The notes below the pieces were generated by a model that saw only the letters and a list, made by a program, of their open reading frames with translations, did not search any database and was not told where the DNA came from. The position numbers were made by a program, and so were the translations under genes. Below are positions 56,852 through 63,886 of a DNA stretch of 64,000 bases, piece by piece; the stretch's first letter is position 1; the number at the start of each line of letters is the position of its first letter. The DNA comes from Aerobium sp039839275 (lineage in GTDB: Bacteria > Pseudomonadota > Alphaproteobacteria > Rhizobiales > Rhizobiaceae), in assembly GCF_039839275.1 (NCBI RefSeq), contig NZ_JBDOQP010000002.1, positions 1,324,831-1,388,830 on the forward strand, in the 5' to 3' direction.

Positions 56852-57677
56852 CGCACCCGTGTGGCGTGGCATGAGCCGCGCCGAACTCGACATTGCCTAC
56901 GACAACAGCGGCGCAGTGCGCGACAGCGCGGAGCTGTTGGCCGATTGGGCGCGGCGCAGCGCCATCCTGCGCGCATCGCAGCCCGAACTCATCGACCTGG
57001 TCTATGGTCCACGGCCGCGCAACGTTGTGGACATCTTTCCCTGTGGGCGCCGCAACGCGCCGCTGCTCGTCTTCATCCATGGCGGCTACTGGCAACGCAA
57101 TTCCAAGGACGTCTTTTCGTGCATGGCGCAGGGGCCTCTCGCAGCAGGCGTCGACGTTGCGGTGCCCGGATATACGCTTGCGCCAGACGCGACGCTCGCG
57201 GAGATCGTCGACGAAGTCCGTACCGTGCTGAGATGGCTACGCAGATACGGGCCGGAGATGGGGATCGCGACCGGTCGGCTGATCGTCTCCGGCTGGTCGG
57301 CGGGCGGACATCTGGCAGCATGCGCCATGGCCATGCCGGAAGTCGATGCCGGCCTGGCGATCTCCGGCATCTTCGATCTGGAGCCGATAAGGCTCGGCGT
57401 CCTGAACGACAAGGTCGGCCTGTCGCGGGAGGATGCTTCGGCCCTCAGCCCGCTGCTGACCATCCCGTCGCGCGCGGGCCGACTTGTGGTGGCGTGCGGC
57501 GGCGCCGAACTGCCGGAACTGCAGCGCCAGTCCAGCGAGCACTCGGCGGCGTGGACGGCATCGGGGCTGGATGGCGCGTTGCTGGTGCTGCCCGGCAGGA
57601 ACCATTTTACGATCCTCGAAGATCTGGCATCACCGGGAGGCCGGCTGGCACGCGAGGTCGCCGCGTTCGCCGCCTAG
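56817..57677 (+). CDS. Alpha/beta hydrolase, kynurenine formamidase-like
   Basis: The 286-residue protein has the oxyanion motif HGGYW (residues 88-92), nucleophile elbow GWSAGGH (S161), and a C-terminal RNHFTILEDL with the catalytic His. HGGxW and an N-terminal AYDNSGAV-like segment place it with the arylformamidase/BNA7 branch, which cleaves N-formyl or related amide bonds. It is the last gene of the atzF operon, and presumably hydrolyses a linear pathway intermediate. ATG 56817 lies inside the preceding gene. Confidence 0.85.
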   Translation: MTGISQLATLPDAPVWRGMSRAELDIAYDNSGAVRDSAELLADWARRSAILRASQPELIDLVYGPRPRNVVDIFPCGRRNAPLLVFIHGGYWQRNSKDVFSCMAQGPLAAGVDVAVPGYTLAPDATLAEIVDEVRTVLRWLRRYGPEMGIATGRLIVSGWSAGGHLAACAMAMPEVDAGLAISGIFDLEPIRLGVLNDKVGLSREDASALSPLLTIPSRAGRLVVACGGAELPELQRQSSEHSAAWTASGLDGALLVLPGRNHFTILEDLASPGGRLAREVAAFAA

Positions 57678-57765
57678 CGCAGGCGCCGCGACCACATTTC
57701 GATCTATGCCGGAAACCATCGCTCGTGCTGCGCGTTCGAAGAATGTGTTCATGAGGGAAAGCAAC

Positions 57766-57852
57766 ATGCTCAAATTCATCGGCGGAACGATTGGGTTCAT
57801 CTTCATTGTCGGGCTGATCGTGGTGATCGGCATCCTGATGCTGATCTTCTGA
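57766..57852 (+). CDS. 28-residue hydrophobic small protein
   Basis: ATG 57766 is preceded by GAGGGA 7-8 bases upstream. The frame encodes 28 residues: MLKFIGG, then an uninterrupted membrane span of Ile/Leu/Val/Phe/Gly, ending in LIF. It is a typical single-pass micro-protein. A start at 57751 would add 5 residues. It stands 88 bases after the alpha/beta hydrolase and 54 before the phospholipase D-like gene, so it could be expressed with the latter. Function unknown. Confidence 0.6.
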   Translation: MLKFIGGTIGFIFIVGLIVVIGILMLIF

Positions 57853-57906
57853 TCACCCATTGACCAATGTCGGACGCAGATTCTTGCCCGTTCGAGGGAG
57901 ACAGCC

Positions 57907-59346
57907 GTGTCGTCCCCCTCTGAGGTCCTTGACGAAGGACGCAACTGCTGGCGCATCGCGCGGGCGGATCGTCTTGGCCTGATCATCGATGCGGAGGCCT
58001 ATTTCAAGGCAGTCAAGGAGGCGATCCTCGAGGCCCGACACACCGTATACCTGATCGGCTGGGACTTCGACACGCGCATAAAGTTCGAGCCCGAGGGATC
58101 AACGCTCGACGGACCCAACAAGCTCGGCACGTTCCTGCGATGGATCGACAAGAGCCGCCCGGACCTGCAGGTCTACGTGCTGAAATGGGATCTCGGCGCG
58201 ATCCAGTCGCTGGGACGCGGAACGACGCCGCTGGCAATTCTCGACTGGATGACCAGCAACCGCATCCACTTCAAGCTCGATGGCGCTCATCCGAAGGCAG
58301 CGGCGCACCACCAGAAGATCGTGGTCATCGACGACATCCTGGCCTTTTGCGGCGGCATCGACATGACCGCCGATCGCTGGGACACGCGCGAGCACAAGGA
58401 CAACGATCCCCGCCGTCGCCGCCCGAGCGGCCGGCGATACGGTCCTTGGCACGACGCGTCGACGATCGTCACAGGGGACGTGGCGAAGGCACTGGGCGAC
58501 CTGGCGCGAGAGCGCTGGCTCTGGGCCAGTGGCGAGAAACTCGAGCCGCCGCCCGACCGACCTTCGATCTGGCCCGCATCGCTGGAGCCGACCTTGAGCG
58601 ACGTCGACGTAGCGATCGCGCGCACGATCCCCGAATTCGAGGATCGCAAGGCGGTGCGCGAGATCGAGGCGTTCTACCTCAACGCAATCGCGTCCGCAAA
58701 ACACACGATCTATTGCGAAAGCCAGTATTTTGCCGCGCGGTGCATCGCGGAGGCCATGGCAGCACGGCTGAAGGAGAAGAGTGGGCCCGAGATCGTGATC
58801 GTGAACCCTGAATCGGCGGACGGCTTCCTCGAAGCGGTGACGATGGATACGGCCCGCTATCGGCTGCTCAAGCTGGTGCGGGAGGCTGACATTCACGATC
58901 GCTTTCGCATCTACACGCCGGTCACGCGCGAGGGCGAGCCGATCTATGTTCATGCAAAGATAACGGTGGTGGACGATCGATTGCTGCGTGTCGGCTCGTC
59001 GAACTTCAACAACCGGTCGATGGGCTTCGATACGGAATGCGACCTGATCGTCGAGGCGCAGGCCGGACGCAAAGGCGTCCAGGGCATCAGGGACACCATC
59101 ACCGCGATCCGGGACGACCTACTGACAGAGCATCTTGGGAGAAAGCCGGCCGAAGTCGGTGCGCTCGTCCGGGAACATGGATCGCTGATCGCGGCCATCG
59201 AAAGCCTTCGGGGCAAGGGTCGGACACTCGTGCCCTATGAACCGGACGAGCCGGCAGGCATCGAGGAGGCTCTCGCCGAAAACGACCTTTTCGATCCGGA
59301 AGCACCGCCTTCCTGGTCAAAACGGCTCTTGGGCATCTTTCGCTGA
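57907..59346 (+). CDS. Phospholipase D-family protein (cardiolipin synthase-like)
   Basis: The 479-residue protein has two HKD motifs, H135-x-K137-x4-D142 and H349-x-K351-x4-D356, the latter followed by GSSNFNNRS. The two active-site halves form one phosphatidyl-transfer site. No N-terminal membrane hairpin of classic bacterial cardiolipin synthases is seen, so it is a soluble or peripheral PLD-like enzyme. GTG 57907 has GAGGGAG upstream. Substrate uncertain: phospholipid hydrolysis, transphosphatidylation or another phosphodiester. Confidence 0.85.
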   Translation: MSSPSEVLDEGRNCWRIARADRLGLIIDAEAYFKAVKEAILEARHTVYLIGWDFDTRIKFEPEGSTLDGPNKLGTFLRWIDKSRPDLQVYVLKWDLGAIQSLGRGTTPLAILDWMTSNRIHFKLDGAHPKAAAHHQKIVVIDDILAFCGGIDMTADRWDTREHKDNDPRRRRPSGRRYGPWHDASTIVTGDVAKALGDLARERWLWASGEKLEPPPDRPSIWPASLEPTLSDVDVAIARTIPEFEDRKAVREIEAFYLNAIASAKHTIYCESQYFAARCIAEAMAARLKEKSGPEIVIVNPESADGFLEAVTMDTARYRLLKLVREADIHDRFRIYTPVTREGEPIYVHAKITVVDDRLLRVGSSNFNNRSMGFDTECDLIVEAQAGRKGVQGIRDTITAIRDDLLTEHLGRKPAEVGALVREHGSLIAAIESLRGKGRTLVPYEPDEPAGIEEALAENDLFDPEAPPSWSKRLLGIFR

Positions 59347-59367
59347 GGGTCGGGCGGCGGGCCGGCA

Positions 59368-60603
59368 TCAGCCAGCCACAACGGCCTCGATGAGGAAGCC
59401 GGAACGATAGAGGTCGCGGAACAACGCCGCGACATCGTTCGAAATCACCTCACGATCGACATCGGGAAACGCCGAGGCAAGCAGATCGCTTACCTCGACC
59501 TCATCCGTCGGCTCGCCCAGGAGATTCCAGATGGCTGTGCCGACGGGATTGAGATGGTAGATGCCGGCAGTCTCGCCAGTGCCCGCCAGAAACGCTTCAC
59601 CGCGTGACTTATGGAGCGACACGACCGGATTGGCGACGACCCGCAGGTCGGGGCGATAGCCGGCAAGCTCGTCGCGTCCGCCGCTGGCGTCGCCGTCATG
59701 GTCCGGCGCCAGCAGCCGGCCCATCAACGCGGCCTCTTCCTGAACGGGCGGGGCGTTGATCGGTACATCCCAGGAGGCGAAGGTGCGCTGCAGAAGCTGC
59801 GCCCCGTCCTCGAGATCGGAATAACCCAAAACGTAAAGCGGCAGGCCCTGGATCATCCCGTGCATCTGGGCGAGCAACGCTCTCGTATCGTCGGTGCGCA
59901 TAACGCTCTGGCGGGCCAGAAGCTTCAATGCGACGTGCCCGGGCGCTCCGTGAATCGTTGCCGGTCCGGCGCTGCGGCGGTCAAGGAGCAGGATCGCTCC
60001 CAAGGGCGCGGCCGTGCCGCGCGGCGCGAGCTGTTCACCGGGCAAAGCGAGGTAATGATAGCGATGATCGGCAGGTCCGGCATGGGCCGCGACGAAGTCG
60101 CGCAACTGGGCGGACGCGCAGGCCGGCAGCGGCAGGCGTAGTCGCGGCGCGACACCGAGCGCCACGCCGTTGCCCTTCTCGTCGAGCGGCAGGATGTCGT
60201 CGCCGAAGACCGTGTGCCCGGCGGCAGCAAGACGCGCGATCATCGTGCTCTTGCCGGCGCGTGCGCGGGCCGGCATCACCACGAGCCGATCACCGAACCG
60301 GACCGCGCCGCCATGGAAACACAGGCGCTGCGGATTTTCGATTACCAGCGCCTCGGCAAGACTGACCACGAGGCTGCACGCCGCTCCCACGGGGGTCGCC
60401 GGGATGGGATCTTCGCCAAACAGGTGAATGAAATAGCCGTTGTCGGAAAAGCTGATCCGGCCGGCGGGTTCGGCCGCATCCTCCGTGACCGTGAAGGGCC
60501 AGTCTACCGCAGTGGCCCGCAGCGCATCGATGAAATCGGCCCGGTCGGGAACATCCACCGTGGCGTTCAATCCATCGAAACGTAGCCGCATCCGCGCCTC
60601 CAT
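59368..60603 (-). CDS. HPr-kinase-like protein fused to a C-terminal PqqD-like domain
   Basis: The 411-residue product combines two modules. Residues about 90-260 resemble an HPr Ser kinase core: HGGAV, a P-loop in PARARAGKST (residues 111-120, with the first Gly of the consensus replaced) and GDDILPL as the Walker-B-like acidic pair. Residues about 320-411 match PqqD: the turn AGIYHLNPVGTAIWNLL, then a helical LFRDLYRSGFLI end. PqqD folds act as RiPP recognition elements that bind peptide leaders. The gene lies 40 bases downstream of the Gly-rich gene, so it is probably co-transcribed with it. Predicted cytoplasmic. Confidence 0.8.
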   Translation of the reverse strand: MEARMRLRFDGLNATVDVPDRADFIDALRATAVDWPFTVTEDAAEPAGRISFSDNGYFIHLFGEDPIPATPVGAACSLVVSLAEALVIENPQRLCFHGGAVRFGDRLVVMPARARAGKSTMIARLAAAGHTVFGDDILPLDEKGNGVALGVAPRLRLPLPACASAQLRDFVAAHAGPADHRYHYLALPGEQLAPRGTAAPLGAILLLDRRSAGPATIHGAPGHVALKLLARQSVMRTDDTRALLAQMHGMIQGLPLYVLGYSDLEDGAQLLQRTFASWDVPINAPPVQEEAALMGRLLAPDHDGDASGGRDELAGYRPDLRVVANPVVSLHKSRGEAFLAGTGETAGIYHLNPVGTAIWNLLGEPTDEVEVSDLLASAFPDVDREVISNDVAALFRDLYRSGFLIEAVVAG

Positions 60604-60643
60604 TGCGGCGCGGATGCTGATGCACCCGCGCCGTGTCCGTCAA

Positions 60644-60985
60644 TCAGCTAAAGTTGCGGCGGTTGGATCGTCCGCCACTGAAAGCGCCACCGCTTCCGCG
60701 TCCGCCCCAGCCGCCCCGGCCGCCGCTGCCCCGGCCACCGCTGCCACGACCACCGCTTCCGCGACCGCCGCTGCCATGTCCGCCGCTACCACCGCCGTGG
60801 CCACCACCGCCGCCGCCGCTGCCACCGCCGCTGCCGCCGCTTCCACCACCGCTACCGCCGGAAGCGCGTGCGTCGCTCAGTTTCAGCAGAACCGGTGCCG
60901 CGTAGGCCGCGCCCGCCACGAGGCCGAGCTTGGCAAGCATGTTGCGCCGGGAAATCGTCGCCTGCTTCATCTTTTCGATCGACAT
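60644..60985 (-). CDS. Tat-signal Gly/Ser/Arg/His-rich small protein
   Basis: The 113-residue product has ISRRNMLAKLG (residues 11-21), a twin-arginine signal, and a hydrophobic core up to about residue 36, with cleavage expected after ARA (residue 41). The rest is about 70 residues dominated by Gly and Ser, with His and regularly spaced Arg (RGSGG units), one Trp, no Cys, and a C-terminal NRRNFS ending in Ser. GAGGAG precedes the ATG. It is likely exported to the periplasm or surface. It could be a structural or adhesive glycine-rich protein or a substrate for the adjacent kinase/PqqD protein. Confidence 0.75.
   Translation of the reverse strand: MSIEKMKQATISRRNMLAKLGLVAGAAYAAPVLLKLSDARASGGSGGGSGGSGGGSGGGGGGHGGGSGGHGSGGRGSGGRGSGGRGSGGRGGWGGRGSGGAFSGGRSNRRNFS
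60723..60797 (-). repeat. Degenerate 15-bp tandem repeats within the Gly-rich gene
   Basis: Five consecutive 15-base units (60723-60797) begin CCGCT on the plus strand and encode Gly/Ser/Arg five-residue repeats on the minus strand. Variation is mostly at third codon positions, so selection has probably kept the peptide pattern. Confidence 0.75.
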
Positions 60986-61013
60986 TGCAATCTCCTCTCG
61001 TTTGGTCGTTGGC

Positions 61014-61032
61014 AGGCCTCACAGCGAGGCCT
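61014..61032 (-). promoter_or_regulatory. Stem-loop in the leader of the Gly-rich gene
   Basis: AGGCCTC (61014-61020) and GAGGCCT (61026-61032) pair perfectly around ACAGC, between the predicted transcription start and the ATG at 60985. It could affect mRNA stability or initiation. Confidence 0.5.
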
Positions 61033-61042
61033 TCAAGAGACA

Positions 61043-61068
61043 AACGATGGGCGCCATGGCTTTATTCC
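61043..61068 (-). promoter_or_regulatory. ECF-type promoter of the Gly-rich gene
   Basis: On the minus strand, GGAATA (61068-61063) is followed after exactly 16 bases by CGTT (61046-61043). The same boxes precede the sigma gene and the protease gene. The -35 box contains the protease stop codon TAA (61064-61062), so promoter and coding end are interlocked. A start near 61035 would leave a leader of about 50 bases. Confidence 0.7.
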
Positions 61069-62414
61069 CTGCCGGGACGATTTTTTCCTCCGAGCCCGCC
61101 CGCAGGAATTGCGCGCTGCTGCCCGTCACAGGCTCCCGGCGCCTGGATCAGGCCCCAGCCATAGGTCTCGTCCCGCCCTGTCGGGCCCAGGTCCGTGGCG
61201 CCTGCCGCGAGGCGCTCGACGATCTGTCGACGCCGCGCCGCCGGGTCTGCCGCCCGCGCCGTGGCGGCGGCCGCAGTGACGAAGGGTGCCGCGTAGGAGG
61301 TGCCGGACCGGAAGCGGCCACCGCTGATCGATGCAGCGGTCCATAGCCTCACCCCCGGGGCGGCAAAGTCGATCTGCTCGCCTGCCGCCGCCTGCCGGTA
61401 TGCACCGGAACGGCTGTCGACCGCCGTGACGGCAACCACGCCCCGGTAGGAAGCCGGGAAGAGGGGATCCGCATTAGGCCCGTCATTGCCGGCCGCAGCC
61501 ACCAGCACGATGTCACGGCGGAGCATCTCCCCCACCATGCGTTCCAGCACGACGTTCGCGGGCCCGGCGAAGCTCAGGTTGATCACCTTTGCATCGCTGG
61601 CGGCGAGCCGGTCGAGCGCGCGCACCAGATCGAAGGCGTCCGCGGCGTCGCGGCCGCCGCGATCGGCGTGGAATGCCTCGATCGCCAGCAGCCGCGTCCC
61701 TGCCAGAAGGCCGGGCGTCCGCGAATCTGCGCGGCCGGCCAGCAGGACCGCGATCGCCGTGCCGTGCATCTTCGACGAGGCACGTCTCTGTGCCCCGATC
61801 ACCGAGGCATAGCGGATGTCCGCTCCAAACAGCGCGTCGTGGTCGACATTGATGCCGGTATCGATCATGCCGATCGTGATCGCCGCCTCGCAGGCCGGCG
61901 TCATTGGCGCCCAGCCAATCATGTCGAAAGCCGCGCAGCCATCTGGTGAACAGGCCAGTTCGCTTGTCCGGTAGATGTGATTGAGATCGAAAACCGCCGC
62001 CGGGACCAGTTGCAGGATTTCCGTCCTGGCTTCATCGATTGTGCGCCCGCCCGGCAACGAAAACCGGCCGATCTGAACGCCGATCGCAGCCACGCCGTCC
62101 CGTGCGATCAGCCCATAGCCCTGCGCAGCGATCAGATCGAGGTCCGCAGGTGCCGGCGTTGCGACGAGGATTTCCGGCGGTGGTGGTGGCGGCGCCTGGC
62201 GCCTGGCAGCACGCGGACGCGAGAAGCTGGCGCTTCCCGTCCCGTGACCGCCGCCATGTCCACCGCCGCCGCCGCTTCCTCCACCGCTGCCTGAGGCGCG
62301 GGCCATGCCGAGCCGCAACAGGACGGGAGCCGCGTATGCCATGCCGGCGGCGATGCCGAGCCGGCGCAGCATGCGCCGCCTGCCGGGGTCAGGGAGCTTG
62401 CCATCGTCGGTCAT
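61062..62414 (-). CDS. Subtilisin-like (S8) serine protease with Tat signal and Gly-rich linker
   Basis: The 450-residue product begins with GRRRMLRRLG (Tat motif, residues 11-20), a hydrophobic core (AAGMAYAAPVLLRL) and ARA-S at 39-41. A Gly/Ser/His-rich segment (about 42-60) and a Pro-rich spacer (about 70-80) follow, then the S8 domain. Catalytic residues: D185 (GMIDTGI), H217 (KMHGTA), S373 (SGTSYAAP), with N310 for the oxyanion. Residues 80-175 could be a pro-region. Four Cys lie near 155-175. The leader nearly matches that of the downstream Gly-rich protein. ATG 62414 follows AAAGGTG. Confidence 0.92.
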   Translation of the reverse strand: MTDDGKLPDPGRRRMLRRLGIAAGMAYAAPVLLRLGMARASGSGGGSGGGGGHGGGHGTGSASFSRPRAARRQAPPPPPPEILVATPAPADLDLIAAQGYGLIARDGVAAIGVQIGRFSLPGGRTIDEARTEILQLVPAAVFDLNHIYRTSELACSPDGCAAFDMIGWAPMTPACEAAITIGMIDTGINVDHDALFGADIRYASVIGAQRRASSKMHGTAIAVLLAGRADSRTPGLLAGTRLLAIEAFHADRGGRDAADAFDLVRALDRLAASDAKVINLSFAGPANVVLERMVGEMLRRDIVLVAAAGNDGPNADPLFPASYRGVVAVTAVDSRSGAYRQAAAGEQIDFAAPGVRLWTAASISGGRFRSGTSYAAPFVTAAAATARAADPAARRRQIVERLAAGATDLGPTGRDETYGWGLIQAPGACDGQQRAIPAGGLGGKNRPGRE

Positions 62415-62439
62415 CTTGCACCTTTCTCGTTGTCGTCCT

Positions 62440-62464
62440 AACGCAGGGGCGGGGTCCTTATTCC
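62440..62464 (-). promoter_or_regulatory. ECF-type promoter of the S8 protease gene
   Basis: On the minus strand, GGAATA (62464-62459) is followed after 15 bases by CGTT (62443-62440), 26 bases before the protease ATG. It is divergent from the sigma-gene promoter. Confidence 0.7.
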
Positions 62465-62503
62465 CAGTATCGGCATCGACGACAAAAATTCCATGCCCAT
62501 TGT

Positions 62504-62529
62504 GGAATAGACGCTGCCACCGCGACGTT
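62504..62529 (+). promoter_or_regulatory. ECF-type promoter of the sigma/anti-sigma operon
   Basis: GGAATA (62504-62509), 16 bases, CGTT (62526-62529), ending 19 bases before the sigma ATG. ECF sigma factors normally recognise GGAA-type -35 and CGT-type -10 boxes and activate their own operon, so autoregulation is likely. Confidence 0.75.
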
Positions 62530-62548
62530 TATGAGCCAGTGAGGTGGA

Positions 62549-63067
62549 ATGAGCGAATTCGGCTTGAGGATCGTCGCGTTGCTGCCGAGGCTGAGGGGCC
62601 TGGCGCGTACGCTTGCCCGTTCACGCGACGCCGCCGACGATCTGGTGCAGGCGACATGCGAGAAGGCGCTGCGCAACAGCGACGGCTGGACGCCCGGCAC
62701 CCGGCTGGACGCGTGGCTGTTTCGCATCATGCGCAACCACTGGATCGACACCGTGCGTCGCGGGCGGCCGGAGGTGCAGGTGGACGACGAGGCGGTCGCC
62801 CATGAACTGCCGGTCGAGGACGGCGTGCGGCGCATCGAGGCCAGGCTCACGCTGGCCGCCGTACGCACGCTGGTCGATGCCTTGCCGGACGATCAACGCA
62901 CGGTCCTGATGCTGGTCTGCGTCGAGGACCTCAGCTACCGCGATGCAGCCGAGATGCTCGAACTGCCGATAGGCACGGTGATGAGCCGCCTGTCGCGCGC
63001 GCGTGCCGCCCTCGTGGCAGCGATGGATAGTGACGATCGGGCAACCAGGCTCGGAGGCGAAGAATGA
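62549..63067 (+). CDS. ECF-subfamily RNA polymerase sigma factor
   Basis: The 172-residue product has only regions 2 and 4 of sigma-70. Region 2 includes RDAADDLVQATCEKAL and WLFRIMRNHWIDTVRR. Region 4 is a helix-turn-helix with LSYRDAAEMLELPIGTVMSRLSRARAAL (about 131-158). It directs polymerase to a small regulon, predicted here as its own operon, the S8 protease and the Gly-rich gene. GAGG precedes ATG 62549. The stop overlaps the anti-sigma start by 4 bases (ATGA). Confidence 0.95.
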   Translation: MSEFGLRIVALLPRLRGLARTLARSRDAADDLVQATCEKALRNSDGWTPGTRLDAWLFRIMRNHWIDTVRRGRPEVQVDDEAVAHELPVEDGVRRIEARLTLAAVRTLVDALPDDQRTVLMLVCVEDLSYRDAAEMLELPIGTVMSRLSRARAALVAAMDSDDRATRLGGEE

Positions 63068-63774
63068 CCCAAAAGGTGAGCGACGAAATGCTGATGGCCT
63101 ATGTCGATGGCGAGTTGGACGCCGCAAACGCGACCGCGATCGAACGCATCCTTGCCGACGATACCACGCTTGCCGCGCGCGCCGAGACATTTCGCGCCAG
63201 TCGGCGGCTGGCGCGCGAGGCGTTCGGCAGCGCGCGCGACGAGCAGGTGCCGGAGTTCCTTCTCAAGTCTTTGCTGGGACAGAGCGGGCCGGCCACGGTC
63301 GTGCCCTTTGCCCGCCCGCGCCGCTGGCTCGCAGCTTTGCCCCTGGCAGCCAGCATCGCGGTGGCATTCGGCGTCGGCTTCTATGTGGCCGGCGGAAGCG
63401 GCGGCGGGGATGCGGTCGACCCGCTGGGGCGCATGGCGATCGCCCGGGCGCTTGGCGGTACGATATCCGGCGAGAGCAGCGAGGTTGCGCTTGGCAATGA
63501 GCGCGCCCTGCTGGAGACACTCGGCACGTATCGCGTGGAGGGCGGTGTGTGCCGCAGCTTCGATCTAGACGGCGCGGCCACTTCGCTTGCGGGGGTCGGT
63601 TGCGATCGCGGTGGCGGCTGGACCCTGGACGTGATCGTGGCGCGGGGCAGCGGCGGCGATGGAGGTTACGTTCCCGCGTCGGAGGCCGCGCTGGGCAGCA
63701 TCGATGCCTATCTCGACGCGCTCGAAGCGTCAGCGCCGCTGACGCCGGATGAGGAACGTGCCCTGAGCGACTGA
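63064..63774 (+). CDS. Single-pass membrane anti-sigma factor
   Basis: The 236-residue protein has an N-terminal anti-sigma domain (residues 1-50; SDEMLMAYVDGELD), one membrane helix (about 89-110) and a Gly-rich periplasmic domain of about 125 residues with two Cys (in GVCRSF and GVGCDRGGG) that could form a disulfide. No zinc HxxxC motif is present. It should hold the sigma factor at the membrane until an envelope signal, possibly involving the co-regulated protease, releases it. ATG 63064 overlaps the sigma stop. Confidence 0.9.
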   Translation: MTQKVSDEMLMAYVDGELDAANATAIERILADDTTLAARAETFRASRRLAREAFGSARDEQVPEFLLKSLLGQSGPATVVPFARPRRWLAALPLAASIAVAFGVGFYVAGGSGGGDAVDPLGRMAIARALGGTISGESSEVALGNERALLETLGTYRVEGGVCRSFDLDGAATSLAGVGCDRGGGWTLDVIVARGSGGDGGYVPASEAALGSIDAYLDALEASAPLTPDEERALSD

Positions 63775-63855
63775 GCGCGGCGTCGACGCTTTGTCCGAAC
63801 CCTACAGGGCCGTGGGTGCGGCATCAAAAAAACTTCGATGGCTGTCATTTTTCCG

Positions 63856-63886
63856 CTTGACCCTTTGAGACACCGTCGCCTATATA
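63856..63886 (+). promoter_or_regulatory. Strong vegetative promoter for a gene beyond the right edge
   Basis: CTTGAC (63856-63861) and CTATAT (63880-63885) exactly match the alphaproteobacterial housekeeping boxes with an 18-base spacer. At least 114 bases of leader without a convincing start codon follow to the window end. Such a promoter and untranslated leader would suit an rRNA operon or another highly expressed gene; the product is not visible. The rest of 63775-64000 holds no gene I can support. Confidence 0.65.

Noticed and set aside
60633..60905. Plus-strand proline-rich open frame opposite the Gly-rich gene
   Set aside because: Poly-Pro is the automatic reverse complement of Gly codons. 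The minus-strand frame has the Tat signal, ribosome site and promoter.
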